Notes under the pieces: model-generated
What the model saw: the letters and a program-made list of their open reading frames with translations, nothing else
Databases searched by the model: none
What the model was told of the DNA's origin: nothing
Shown here: piece after piece, positions 50,764 to 59,438 of the stretch
How the letters are laid out: each line of letters starts with the position of its first letter
Numbering within the stretch: position 1 is the stretch's first letter
Assembly (NCBI RefSeq): GCF_023149035.1
Contig: NZ_JAHXMY010000002.1
Location: 434,001 to 498,000, forward strand
Source of the DNA: Microbacterium sp. EYE_78
GTDB taxonomy: Bacteria; Actinomycetota; Actinomycetes; Actinomycetales; Microbacteriaceae
DNA: 64,000 nt
Reading direction: 5' to 3'
Translations under genes and position numbers: made by a program

Positions 50764-51564
50764 GTGGCCGTCGTCTCCTCGCTCTTCCGTTATCCCGTCA
50801 AGGGGTTCACTCCCGAGCCCCGATCGGAGCTCGTCGTGCAGGACGACGGGCGAATCGCCGGCGACCGTGTTCTCGCATTCCGGTTCGCGGACGCGACGGA
50901 CCCGGAGGATGCCGATGGGCTCGACTCGTGGCCGAAGAGCCGCGGCCTGGCGCTGATGGACTTCCCCTCCCTCGCCCGCGTGCAGCTGGTCTTCGACGCG
51001 GACACCAGCAGCGTCAGGATGAGCGAGGGCAACCGCGTGCTCGCGGACGCTGCGCTCGACGACGCGGGTCGGCAACAGCTCGAAGCCGCCATCACCGCCT
51101 TCGTCGAGCGCTCCTCGGACGCGCGGCTGCTGCAGCGTCCGGGCGTCCTGCCGCTTCGGCTCGTCGGCGACGGTGTCACATCGCGCTTCCAGGACCGCGC
51201 CCGCGGGTACGTCTCGCTGCACGGCACCGCCTCCGTGGAGGCGGTGGCCGCCGTCACGCCCGCGCCGGTCGACAGCCGACGGTTCCGCTCGAACATCGTC
51301 GTCTCGGGCGTCGCCCCGTGGGCTGAGCTGAACTGGTCGGGCCGCGTGCGCATCGGAGACGTCGCGTTCGAGGTGCAGCGCCCGATCGGGCGATGCGCCG
51401 CCGTCGCCGCGAACCCCGACACCGGTGAGCGGGACGCCCGCCTGCTCCGAGTGCTGACGACGGAATTCGCTCAGGATGAACCGACGCTCGGCATCCTGCT
51501 GCTCCCCGCGACCGCCGGTGGTGTCGTGCGCGTGGGGGACGAGGTCGTCGTCGAGGCGGGATGA
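50764..51564 (+). CDS. MOSC-domain protein
   Basis: A 266-residue protein with MOSC N-terminal beta-barrel (SSLFRYPVKGFTPEPRSEL, GDRVLAFRFAD) and MOSC domain (SRRFRSNIVVSGVAPWAELNWSGRVRIGDVAFEVQRPIGRCAAVAANPDTGERD), where the cysteine in GRCAAVAANP is the conserved sulfur-transfer residue. Relatives reduce N-hydroxylated compounds or bind molybdenum cofactor. GTG 50764 is preferred as it directly precedes the conserved start; a GTG at 50746 adds six residues. Confidence 0.85.
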   Translation: MAVVSSLFRYPVKGFTPEPRSELVVQDDGRIAGDRVLAFRFADATDPEDADGLDSWPKSRGLALMDFPSLARVQLVFDADTSSVRMSEGNRVLADAALDDAGRQQLEAAITAFVERSSDARLLQRPGVLPLRLVGDGVTSRFQDRARGYVSLHGTASVEAVAAVTPAPVDSRRFRSNIVVSGVAPWAELNWSGRVRIGDVAFEVQRPIGRCAAVAANPDTGERDARLLRVLTTEFAQDEPTLGILLLPATAGGVVRVGDEVVVEAG

Positions 51565-51585
51565 CACGTCACCGCCGCCTGCCGA

Positions 51586-52575
51586 TCAGTTGAGGGCATC
51601 CGGCTGCGCGACGCGCAGCGCTCCGGGCTCCACCGCGATCCGCACGCCCACGACCTGACCGAACGGATCGCCGTCCAGTTGGATCAGGTGGGGTACGTCG
51701 AAACGCGCCTCGAACCGCCGACCCTGCGCGTACGCGAGCGCGTGCAGCTCCGGCGCTCGAGCCATCCACCGCCTCGTCAGGCGCGAGGTCCGCGCCACGC
51801 CCTGCGCCGTGAGGCGCGAGCCGATACCCGCCCAGCCGAAGCGGCCCTTCGGGCGCATCATCACGACGTCGAGCAGGCCGTCGTCGACCACCGCGTGCGG
51901 CAGCAACAAGAGGTTCCCGGCGAGCGTCCCGCAGTTGCCGACGATGACGGTGTGTGCGCGCGCGGACTTCCTGCGTCCGCCGTTCACGCGATAGTGGAGG
52001 TGGAAGAGCCGGTTCGCCAAGACGGACCTCGCGATCGGGGCGACGTACGCGAACCAGCCGAGGTGCCGCTTGGCCACGGCGTTCGTGCCCGCGGCCATAT
52101 CTGCGTCGAGGCCGATGCCGGCCATCACGACGAACGCGTGCGACCGCCTCGCGCCTCCCTCCTCCTCGAGATCCACGCGCCCGACGTCGATGCGCCGCTC
52201 GCGACCCGAGAACGCTGCAGCGACCGACGCCTCGACGTCCGTCAGCGACACCCCCAGGTCGCGGGCGAGGAGGTTTCCCGTGCCAGCCGGGACGAGGGCG
52301 AGTGGGATGCCACTGCCCGCCATGATCTCAGTGGCGACACGAACCGTCCCATCGCCACCCGCGACGATGACGACTGCGGGTCCGTCGCGCAATGCCTGCT
52401 CCACGGCGGCGATCCCCGCATCCGCCGGATCCGTCTCGTACCACCGGGACGGACGCCACGATCGGGACGTCTCCTGCTCCCGCACGGCGGATCCGATGCG
52501 CTCGACCGGGGCTTTGCCGGGGTGGTAGACGATGGCAGCGTGGGGTGGGGTGGAACGGTGCTCGCCGGTGCTCAC
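51586..52575 (-). CDS. diacylglycerol kinase-family lipid kinase
   Basis: A 329-residue kinase of the DAGK catalytic family. IVAGGDGTVRVATEIM is the nucleotide loop, LALVPAGTGNLLARDLG follows, GIGLDADM contains the catalytic-region aspartates, and VVDDGLLDVVMM is the C-terminal signature. It phosphorylates diacylglycerol or a related lipid. It starts with GTG overlapping the preceding gene's stop by four bases. Confidence 0.9.
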   Translation of the reverse strand: MSTGEHRSTPPHAAIVYHPGKAPVERIGSAVREQETSRSWRPSRWYETDPADAGIAAVEQALRDGPAVVIVAGGDGTVRVATEIMAGSGIPLALVPAGTGNLLARDLGVSLTDVEASVAAAFSGRERRIDVGRVDLEEEGGARRSHAFVVMAGIGLDADMAAGTNAVAKRHLGWFAYVAPIARSVLANRLFHLHYRVNGGRRKSARAHTVIVGNCGTLAGNLLLLPHAVVDDGLLDVVMMRPKGRFGWAGIGSRLTAQGVARTSRLTRRWMARAPELHALAYAQGRRFEARFDVPHLIQLDGDPFGQVVGVRIAVEPGALRVAQPDALN

Positions 52576-53039
52576 CGGGTGGCGTCGTCGCCCGCGGCAG
52601 TCGCGAACGTCACGGAGTGCGCCAGCGCTGCGACGGCCTCGGCGCGATCGTGCTCCGTTGCGGCGACGTCGCGAGCTCGCGAGGCCGCCGCGTTCTGCTC
52701 GTCCTGGACACCGACGGTGATGTCGGCGAGACGAGCGGCGATCACTGCGCCGAGCCCGTCGCGGAGCTCCTCCAGCGTCGTGTTGCCGATCTCGAGCCGT
52801 CGATCCGAGACGGTCAGCGTGACGTCGGGGTATCCGGCCCTGCCGAGGGCATCGCGTGTCTGCGGCCCGACCACCTCAAGCACCTCTTCTTTGCCGGGGC
52901 GCCGCGTGAAGACGGCCTCCACCGTGTACCGCTCGGGGGCCTTGTCGGTCATGAGCTCGGCCGGAAGAGAGCCGACGAGGACCGAGGTGAGCCCGAGGCT
53001 CGCGGTGCGTACGTCGCCATCGTGCTGTTGTGCGTTCAT
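52572..53039 (-). CDS. hypothetical protein upstream of DAG kinase
   Basis: A 155-residue soluble protein of unknown family. It reads APERYTVEAVFTRRPGKEEVLEVVG and LTVSDRRLEIGNTTLEELRDGLGAVIAARLADI, a mixed alpha/beta pattern, ending in an alanine-rich helix. It overlaps the DAG kinase gene by four bases, so the two are co-translated, but the link is unknown. Confidence 0.65.
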   Translation of the reverse strand: MNAQQHDGDVRTASLGLTSVLVGSLPAELMTDKAPERYTVEAVFTRRPGKEEVLEVVGPQTRDALGRAGYPDVTLTVSDRRLEIGNTTLEELRDGLGAVIAARLADITVGVQDEQNAAASRARDVAATEHDRAEAVAALAHSVTFATAAGDDATR

Positions 53040-53166
53040 GATCGGACGTTACGCCCCGCAGATGTGCGCCTCACAGGTTCATCACGGGCGTCGCGTTGCG
53101 AGCATGGTGCGGCCGGACCCGCCGCGCAGTGGGAGCGATCCCATAGACTCGCCGTCGGCCTTCCGC

Positions 53167-55488
53167 ATGCGCACCGACACCCCGACCACCTCCGCACCGC
53201 GACGCGACATCCAGGGACTCCGCGCCCTCGCCGTCGTCGCGGTCATCGGCGCGCACGCCGCCGGGTGGCCGGCCGGGGGAGCGCTCGGCGTCGACGTCTT
53301 CTTCGTCATCTCCGGCTTCCTGATCACAGGGATGCTGCTCCGCGAACTGCGGGACACCGGCCGCGTCTCGCTCGGCTCGTTCTACGCGCGGCGCGCACGT
53401 CGCCTGCTGCCGGCCGCGCTCGTCGTCCTCGCCGCGGTGTCGGTCGCGTCCTGGTTCCTCCTGCCCCGCGCGCGCGGCGAGGAGACCCTGTGGGACGCCC
53501 TCTGGGCCGCGGCCTTCGCGTCGAACTGGCGCTTCGCCGCTCAGGGCACGGACTACTTCGCCGACACCGGCGCGGTCTCGCCGCTGCAGCACTTCTGGTC
53601 GCTCTCGGTCGAGGAGCAGTTCACCCTCGTCTGGCCCGCGGCGATCCTCCTGCTCTTGGCGTTCGCGGGGCTGCGACGCGTGCGCATCGTCGTCGGCGTC
53701 GCGGCCGTCGCCATCGTCGTCGCCTCCTTCGCCTGGGCCACCGTGCAGAGCGACGCGCAGGCGACGGTCGCCTACTTCTCCACCCTGACGCGCGCGTGGG
53801 AGCTCGCCGCGGGCGCCGTCGTCGCCGCGCTCGTGCCGCTGCTCCGCCGTATCCCGACCCCGCTCGGCGCGGCACTCCAGTGGGTGGGCCTGGCCGGCGT
53901 TATCGCATCGCTGTTGCTGATTGATCCGACCTCCGCCGGGTTCCCCGCGCCGTGGGCCGCGGTGCCGGTCGCTGCGACCGCGCTCGTCCTCGCGGGCGGC
54001 GTCGGCGGCGAAGCGCGGCGACGGCACCTCTTCCCGCTGTCGAACCCCGTCGCCGTCTTCCTCGGCGACGCGTCGTACTCGCTGTATCTCTGGCACTTCC
54101 CGGTGGTCGTCTTCGCCGTCGTGCTGCTCCCGGCATCCGACCTGCGCCTGTGGATCGTCCTCGGGGCGACCCTCGTGCTGGGCCTCGCGTCGTACCTCAT
54201 CGTCGAACAGCCGCTGCGGCACGCCCCGTTCCTCGGTGGGATGCCGCCGGTCGCCGCGCCGGTGAGTGATGATTCGCCGGCGCCCGCACCAGTGGTCGCG
54301 CCGGAGCCCGCACCGGCCGTTGCGACGACTCGACCGGCGGGCTGGACGCCCGGAACCCGGTACTACCCGGGGATGTCACGGCCGGCGTCCGCGACGCCGC
54401 CACCAGCGCCCGTCGTTGCGCCGGTCGTGACCGCCGAGCCGAACCTCGTCGCCGTCGCCGTCGTGCCGGCTGCAGACGACCGCACATCGGCATGGCGCGA
54501 ACGCTTCGCCCCGCAGGTGTTCCTCGCGACGGCGGGGCTCGTGATCATCGCCCTCGCCGGCGCCCTGTGGGGCACGGCTTCGGGGCACGGCCCGCGCATC
54601 GCGCTGCCCGAGCTCGCGCCCGCGGCGTCCGCCCCCGTCGCCTCTGGCGACCCCGGCGCGGACCTGCAGGCCGAGCTCGCCGCCGCCGTGACCGCCGACG
54701 CATGGCCCAGCCTCAGCCCGTCACTCGATCGCGTGATGGCGTCGTCGTCGGGCGCCAACCCCGCGCACGGATGCTTCGCGCCGGGACCCGCGTCGCCGTG
54801 CGCGTGGGGGAGCGGCGACGCGCCCGTGCACGTCTACGTCGTCGGCGACTCGACCGCGATGGCCTACGCCCCCGCGTTCCGGCGCATCGCGGACGACAGT
54901 GCCGGCGGCATCCGCGTCACCGCCATCGGGATGTACGGATGCCGCTTCACCGACGTCCTCGTCGAGAACGACGACCCACAGGTGATGGCGGGGTGCCAGA
55001 AGCGCAAAGCGGCCGTCCGCGGGATGATCCTCGCCGACCGGCCCGACCTCGTCGTCATGTCGAACGCGTACACGCTCGGTCACACCGTCGACGGACGCGA
55101 TCTGTCCGCTGACGCGCTGATCGAGGGGCAGCGGCGGGAGGCCGCGACCTACGAGATGGGCGATCGGATGCTGCACCTCGCCCCGCCGCCGCAGGGCGTC
55201 AGCCTCGCCGCCTGCTATGCCCCGACGTCGTCGCCGAAGTCGTGCGACAGCGCGGTCGACGGCACCTGGCGGACGATGGAGGCGCTGTCCGAGAAGGCCG
55301 CGGACGAGCACGGCGACCACGCCCTGTCGTCGCTGCCCTTCACCTGCGCGGGCGACGTCTGCCCGCCGTTCGCCGGCACCGTCCCCACCAAGTACGACCA
55401 GACGCACCTGACCGTCGAGTTCGCCGAGCACATCGCCCCGGCGCTGCGGCAGGCGCTCGACGCGAGGGGCCTGCTCGCGCCTCGGTGA
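53167..55488 (+). CDS. OatA-like acyltransferase with SGNH domain
   Basis: A 773-residue membrane enzyme. Residues ~10-370 form an acyltransferase-3 domain with about ten helices (RDIQGLRALAVVAVIGAH start, VDVFFVISGFLITGMLL, HFWSLSVEEQF, SYSLYLWHFPVVVFAVV). A Pro/Ala-rich linker (~370-440) and one more helix follow, then an SGNH esterase domain with VVGDSTAMAY and DQTHLTVEFAEH. This layout moves acetyl groups across the membrane onto peptidoglycan or another surface glycan. ATG 53167 is nearest to the conserved start; ATG 53104 is possible. Confidence 0.85.
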   Translation: MRTDTPTTSAPRRDIQGLRALAVVAVIGAHAAGWPAGGALGVDVFFVISGFLITGMLLRELRDTGRVSLGSFYARRARRLLPAALVVLAAVSVASWFLLPRARGEETLWDALWAAAFASNWRFAAQGTDYFADTGAVSPLQHFWSLSVEEQFTLVWPAAILLLLAFAGLRRVRIVVGVAAVAIVVASFAWATVQSDAQATVAYFSTLTRAWELAAGAVVAALVPLLRRIPTPLGAALQWVGLAGVIASLLLIDPTSAGFPAPWAAVPVAATALVLAGGVGGEARRRHLFPLSNPVAVFLGDASYSLYLWHFPVVVFAVVLLPASDLRLWIVLGATLVLGLASYLIVEQPLRHAPFLGGMPPVAAPVSDDSPAPAPVVAPEPAPAVATTRPAGWTPGTRYYPGMSRPASATPPPAPVVAPVVTAEPNLVAVAVVPAADDRTSAWRERFAPQVFLATAGLVIIALAGALWGTASGHGPRIALPELAPAASAPVASGDPGADLQAELAAAVTADAWPSLSPSLDRVMASSSGANPAHGCFAPGPASPCAWGSGDAPVHVYVVGDSTAMAYAPAFRRIADDSAGGIRVTAIGMYGCRFTDVLVENDDPQVMAGCQKRKAAVRGMILADRPDLVVMSNAYTLGHTVDGRDLSADALIEGQRREAATYEMGDRMLHLAPPPQGVSLAACYAPTSSPKSCDSAVDGTWRTMEALSEKAADEHGDHALSSLPFTCAGDVCPPFAGTVPTKYDQTHLTVEFAEHIAPALRQALDARGLLAPR

Positions 55489-55510
55489 GGCGGTGCGTAG
55501 ACTCGACCGC

Positions 55511-55576
55511 ATGGGAACGATAGACGCAGCGCCGATGACGGCGTTCTTCTTCTCGATCCGCGACCGCCGCTCCTGA
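55511..55576 (+). CDS. leader peptide upstream of erm
   Basis: A 21-codon reading frame, MGTIDAAP... with a central FFF and an end IRDRRS, precedes the erm gene by 117 bases. Its ATG lies eight bases downstream of a TAGACT box (55498-55503), so the mRNA may be leaderless. The stop codon falls in the left arm of the first hairpin. Such peptides stall ribosomes in the presence of macrolides and open the erm start; the role here is inference from position. Confidence 0.65.
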   Translation: MGTIDAAPMTAFFFSIRDRRS

Positions 55577-55689
55577 CGGCGCCTCGCTGATCACGCGTAT
55601 CGCGCCGTCTTCCGGGATGTCCCCGCACCCCGGCAGCGCGTCGCTCTGCGTACCCGCTGGTCGGGGTGCTCCGAACCTTCCTTTGGAGC
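55575..55689 (+). promoter_or_regulatory. erm attenuator: three hairpins, last one hides the ribosome binding site
   Basis: Three perfect stems are visible in order: gacggcgc/gcgccgtc (55575-55582 and 55602-55609), gcaccccg/cggggtgc (55625-55632 and 55662-55669) and gctcc/ggagc (55668-55672 and 55685-55689). The second and third share bases 55668-55669, so they exclude each other. The third buries the GGAG ribosome binding site of erm. A stalled ribosome on the leader would change which stems form. Confidence 0.7.
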
Positions 55690-55693
55690 GCTC

Positions 55694-56458
55694 ATGCGTA
55701 CCCGTTCCGTGCACGGCGGCCGACACGAACTCGGCCAGAACTTCCTCGTCCACCCGCCCACCATCGACCGACTCGTCGGGCTCGTCGGCGCCACCGACGG
55801 CGCGATCCTCGAGATCGGCGCCGGTGGCGGCGCGCTGACCGCAGGCCTCGCCGGCCTCGGCCGCGCCCTCACCGCGATCGACGTCGACGAGCGCCGCATC
55901 GCCGCGCTGCGCCGCGCCCACCCGGCGGTGCGGATCGAGCACGCGGACGCGCTGCGGCATCCGCTCGACGCCCCGGTCATCGCCGGGAACATCCCGTTCC
56001 ACCTGACGACACCGATCCTGCGACGCCTGCTGCAGCGTTCGGCGTGGCGGCACGCGATCCTCCTCACCCAGTGGGAGGTCGCCCGCAAGCGTGCAGGCGT
56101 CGGCGGTGGCACCCTCCTCACCGCGCAGGCCGCGCCGTGGTTCGAGTTCGCGCTGCACGGCCGGGTGCCGGCGCACGCGTTCCGGCCGGCGCCGAGTGTG
56201 GACGGCGGCATCCTCTCGATCACGAGGCGAGGCTCGCCGCTCGTGCCGCTCGGCGACCGCCGGGCGTACGAGCGGTTCGTCGGCGACGTGTTCTCGGCCC
56301 GGGGTCGCGGGATGGCGGCGATCGCCTCCGCGGTGATGCGGATGCCGAAGGGCGAGGCCAGGCGACGGCTCGCCGACGCGCGCGTCGCGCCCGACGCGCT
56401 GCCTCGTGACCTCGCACCGACACAGTGGGCCGAGCTCTGGCGTGTAAAGAATCCTTGA
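55694..56458 (+). CDS. erm: 23S rRNA (adenine-N6) dimethyltransferase Erm
   Basis: A 254-residue methyltransferase of the Erm/KsgA family that dimethylates A2058 of 23S rRNA and confers macrolide-lincosamide-streptogramin B resistance. GGRHELGQNFLVHPPTI is the family start, LEIGAGGGALTAGLAGLG is the S-adenosylmethionine motif I, DVDERRIAAL follows, and AGNIPFHLTTPILRRLL is the catalytic N-x-P-F/Y motif IV. Length and Arg-rich character fit actinobacterial Erm rather than KsgA. The upstream leader peptide and hairpins suggest inducible expression. Confidence 0.92.
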   Translation: MRTRSVHGGRHELGQNFLVHPPTIDRLVGLVGATDGAILEIGAGGGALTAGLAGLGRALTAIDVDERRIAALRRAHPAVRIEHADALRHPLDAPVIAGNIPFHLTTPILRRLLQRSAWRHAILLTQWEVARKRAGVGGGTLLTAQAAPWFEFALHGRVPAHAFRPAPSVDGGILSITRRGSPLVPLGDRRAYERFVGDVFSARGRGMAAIASAVMRMPKGEARRRLADARVAPDALPRDLAPTQWAELWRVKNP

Positions 56459-56506
56459 CACACACACGTGACCGTGCCACGCTTCCCATGTTAAAGATTC
56501 CTGACA
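56443..56506. promoter_or_regulatory. two operator-like copies upstream of membrane/HTH pair
   Basis: tgtaaagaatccttgaca (56443-56460) and tgttaaagattcctgaca (56489-56506) are near-copies of an imperfect inverted repeat, TGTnAAG-n4-CTTnACA, 46 bases apart. The first overlaps the erm stop. They are probable binding sites for the small HTH regulator encoded at 56954. Confidence 0.6.
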
Positions 56507-56519
56507 TCGGAGGTGCACC

Positions 56520-56954
56520 ATGGCCCGTGAGGAACGCGCCGCATGGGTCGGTCTCATCGTCTCGGTGATCGCGGTGGCCGTCTACGCCGCCGTGATCGCC
56601 GGGCGCACGGCATCCGACGCCGTCGACAGCGTCGACTGGCTGACGCCGATGCTCTGGACGATCATCGGCGGAATCGTCGTCTCGATCGTCGTCACGATCA
56701 TCTGGGGTGTCGTCGCCGAGGGCGGCTCGCTGCGGGGTGAGAACGCCGCCGACGAGCGCGACCGCGAGATCACCCGCATGGGCGACCGGGTCGGCGTCGC
56801 GTTCCTCGTGCTCGGCGGTGTCGGCGGTATCGCCCTCTGCGCGCTCGACGCCGCACCCTTCTGGATCGCCAACACGCTCTACGCCGGCTTCGCGCTGTCC
56901 TCCATCATCGGCGGTGTCGCGCGCGTCACCGCGTACCGCCGCGGGCTCGTCTGA
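56520..56954 (+). CDS. four-helix membrane protein paired with HTH regulator
   Basis: A 144-residue protein with helices at residues ~10-28, ~42-65, ~92-110 and ~115-133. The loop between the second and third (GSLRGENAADERDREITRMGDRVG) is typical of the DUF2178-like family, which occurs beside a small XRE regulator. GGAGGTG lies three bases before the ATG. The stop overlaps the regulator start by one base. Confidence 0.75.
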   Translation: MAREERAAWVGLIVSVIAVAVYAAVIAGRTASDAVDSVDWLTPMLWTIIGGIVVSIVVTIIWGVVAEGGSLRGENAADERDREITRMGDRVGVAFLVLGGVGGIALCALDAAPFWIANTLYAGFALSSIIGGVARVTAYRRGLV

Positions 56955-57169
56955 TGGTCAAGCCCACCCGCGTCACCAACGACATCCGAGCCCTGCGCAG
57001 CGACCGCGGCCTCACGCAGGCCGAGCTCGCCGCGGCGGTCGGCGTCACCCGACAGACCCTCATCGCCATCGAGCAGGGCAAGTACTCGCCGTCGCTCGAG
57101 AGGGCCTTCCAGATCGTCCGCACCTTGGGCGTCCCGTTCGACGACGTCTTCCAGTACCCGGAGGCCTGA
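56954..57169 (+). CDS. small XRE-type HTH regulator
   Basis: A 71-residue protein that is little more than an HTH: NDIRALRSDRGLTQAELAAAVGVTRQTLIAIEQGKYSPSLERAFQIVRTLG, cut here to its key part GLTQAELAAAVGVTRQT. It ends FDDVFQYPE as in YozG-like repressors. It is co-translated with the membrane gene upstream (one-base overlap), and probably binds the operator copies at 56443-56506. Confidence 0.9.
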   Translation: MVKPTRVTNDIRALRSDRGLTQAELAAAVGVTRQTLIAIEQGKYSPSLERAFQIVRTLGVPFDDVFQYPEA

Positions 57170-57171
57170 CC

Positions 57172-58155
57172 ATGACCGAGACCATGACCGTCTGGCGGCA
57201 AAACGCCTACGGCTCAGCCGACGGCGTGCACCCCGAGACCGTGCCGGTGCCCGTCCCGTCCCGCGGTCAGGTCCTGCTGCGAACGGATGCCGTCTCGCTG
57301 AACTCCGGCGACATCCACCTCATGCGCGGCGAACCCCGCATGGTGCGCGCGTTCGTGGGCCGCCGCGGACCGCGCGTGCGAGGCCGCGGCATGGACGTCG
57401 CCGGCACGGTCGCAGCCGTCGGCGCGGACGTCGAGGGGTGGACGGTCGGCGACGCCGCCGTCGGCGCGTGGCGCGAGACGCTCGCGGACCACGTCCTCGT
57501 GCCCGCGGCGCGGCTCATCCCGTTGTCGGCCGGCGTCGACCCGGTCGTCGCCGCGACGCTCCCGGTGGCAGGCAACACCGCGCTCGATGCCCTGCGGATC
57601 GCCCGCGTCTCGTCGGGGTCTCGGGTCCTCGTCGTCGGGGCCGGCGGGGGAGTCGGCACCGCCGTCGTCCAGCTCGCCGCCGACCGCGGCGCCGAGGTCT
57701 GGGCCACCTGCGGCGCCCGTGCGCAGCCGGTGCTCGAGCGCCTCGGCGCGAGCCGGACGTTCGACTACCGGGTCACGGACCTCGCGGCGCTGCCCCCGGC
57801 ATCCTTCGACGCGATCGTCGACATCGCCGGCGAACCGCCGCTGACCGTCCTCCACGACCTGCTCGCACCCCGCGGCACCGTCGCGCTCGTTGGCGGCGAC
57901 GGTCACGAGGTCTTCGGACCGTTCGGTCGGATGCTGCGGAGCACCGTCACCCGCGGCCGGTTCCGTCCCGTCGCCTCCGTCGTCCGCTCGCGCACCACCG
58001 CCGAGCTCGTCTCGCTCGCCGCGGCCGGAAGACTCACGCCGCACATCGAGCGGGTCTTCGCGCTGTCGGACGCGCGCGCCGCGCTCGCGCACGTGGAGTC
58101 GGGCCGCACCATCGGCAAAGTCGTCGTCGTCCGCGACGAGCTGCTGCCGGGCTAG
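57172..58155 (+). CDS. NAD(P)-dependent quinone-oxidoreductase-like dehydrogenase
   Basis: A 327-residue zinc-free medium-chain dehydrogenase. VSLNSGDIHLMRGEPRM, GRGMDVAGTVAAVGADVEGWTVGD and PVAGNTALDALR form the N-terminal part; RVLVVGAGGGVGTAVVQLAADRGAEVWAT is the Rossmann cofactor site (core GAGGGVG). It reduces quinones or enones. The gene starts two bases after the HTH stop and may belong to the same transcript. It converges on the FAD monooxygenase gene, with overlapping stops. Confidence 0.88.
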   Translation: MTETMTVWRQNAYGSADGVHPETVPVPVPSRGQVLLRTDAVSLNSGDIHLMRGEPRMVRAFVGRRGPRVRGRGMDVAGTVAAVGADVEGWTVGDAAVGAWRETLADHVLVPAARLIPLSAGVDPVVAATLPVAGNTALDALRIARVSSGSRVLVVGAGGGVGTAVVQLAADRGAEVWATCGARAQPVLERLGASRTFDYRVTDLAALPPASFDAIVDIAGEPPLTVLHDLLAPRGTVALVGGDGHEVFGPFGRMLRSTVTRGRFRPVASVVRSRTTAELVSLAAAGRLTPHIERVFALSDARAALAHVESGRTIGKVVVVRDELLPG

Positions 58156-59363
58156 TCCCGCAGCACTCGGCCGTACCGGAGCGCTCCGACCGCTCCGGCG
58201 ACCGATAGCGCCGGGCCGGCGACCGCCTGCGCGAAAGGATTCGCCAGCGCGCGGATCGCGGTCACCGGACCGAGCGACTCGCGGATCGCCGGCACCGCCC
58301 AGTCGTCGACCGCCGTCTGGTACCGCGCGACCGCTTCGTCCAGGTGCGACCCGCGGATCACCTCGTCGGCCAGCGCACCGGCCGAGCGGATGGCCGTCGA
58401 GCCCGCCCTGCCGCCGGTCGGCGGCATCGCGTGCACGGCGTCGCCGATCGCGGTGATGCGCGGCGCCCGCCACGGGAACCGCGGCCCCGTGAGCGAGGCG
58501 GTGCGGAAGCCGAACGCCGCCGTGCAGCCGGGGTCGGATGCCGCGATCGTGTCGGCGAGCCACGGGTGCCATCGCCGGGTGGCGGCGAGGGACGTCTCGA
58601 TGAGGTTCGCCGCCGTCGCGCCGCGGGTCTCGGGCACGCTCGTCCGCCGTGCGATGAGCCCCCAGACGACGGACGGCGGCCCCACCGCCTCGCGGAGGTC
58701 CCGCGGCACCTCGCCGATGCCGACCGAGGCAAGCGACAGGAACATTCCGAGCCCCCGCCGATCCAGCGCGAGCCCGGGTCCCCGGCGGAGGAAGCTCGGA
58801 TACCGTCCGCCGGGTGCGAGCGGCGTGGACCCCGCGATCCCGACGAGACCGGTGTCGCTGCTCGTCGTCGCGCCGAGCGCGCGCACGACGGGCGAGTCCG
58901 CGCCGTCCGCCGCCACGACCAGGTCGCCCGCCACCGTCGAGCCGTCCGCGAGCGTCAGCGCTGCGCCGCCCGCAGTGCGCTGCGCTCCCGTCACCTCGGC
59001 GCCGAACCGGACCACGCCCTCGAGACCCTCGGCGAGGATGCTGCGCAGCGCCCTCCGCTGGCAGAGCATCCGCTCCTGCCCCGCGGGCTCGGGCGCGACG
59101 ACGAGGGGCCGCAGCCGCGCGTTCGCGATGGTGAACTGCGAGAACGTCCCCGAGCCGTCGGACACCCACTGGATGCGGTCCATGGTGGCTGCCGGAACGT
59201 GCCGCCGCATCACGGCGACCGCCTCGGGAGTCAGGGCGATCCGGTAGCCGCCCGTGTCGAGGGCGCTCGCATCGCGCTCCACGACGACGACCTCGGCGTG
59301 GTCACGCAGGGCGTGGGCGAGCACGAGGCCGCCGAGGCCCGCTCCGCTCACCACGACCCGCAT
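58152..59363 (-). CDS. FAD-dependent monooxygenase (PHBH-like)
   Basis: A 403-residue flavoprotein of the aromatic-hydroxylase/TetX-like group. RVVVSGAGLGGLVLAHAL is the dinucleotide site, VVVAADGADSPVVRALG (AADGADS) the DG motif and ITAIGDAVHAMPPTGGRAG the GD motif. It hydroxylates or oxidises an aromatic or polycyclic compound using NAD(P)H and oxygen; some relatives inactivate antibiotics. Start ATG at 59363 is immediately before the cofactor strand. Confidence 0.9.
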   Translation of the reverse strand: MRVVVSGAGLGGLVLAHALRDHAEVVVVERDASALDTGGYRIALTPEAVAVMRRHVPAATMDRIQWVSDGSGTFSQFTIANARLRPLVVAPEPAGQERMLCQRRALRSILAEGLEGVVRFGAEVTGAQRTAGGAALTLADGSTVAGDLVVAADGADSPVVRALGATTSSDTGLVGIAGSTPLAPGGRYPSFLRRGPGLALDRRGLGMFLSLASVGIGEVPRDLREAVGPPSVVWGLIARRTSVPETRGATAANLIETSLAATRRWHPWLADTIAASDPGCTAAFGFRTASLTGPRFPWRAPRITAIGDAVHAMPPTGGRAGSTAIRSAGALADEVIRGSHLDEAVARYQTAVDDWAVPAIRESLGPVTAIRALANPFAQAVAGPALSVAGAVGALRYGRVLRD

Positions 59364-59438
59364 CTGCACAGCATGACCGGCCGTCATCGAACGCAGAAGC
59401 CCTCGACCGCGAGCATCGTCATCCGAAAGACTGGCGGG

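Noticed and set aside
51679..53166. Upstream extension of the OatA-like gene by some 500 codons
   Set aside because: The extension lies antisense to the DAG kinase and its partner gene, has no acyltransferase features, and the conserved start RDIQGLRAL lies shortly after 53167.
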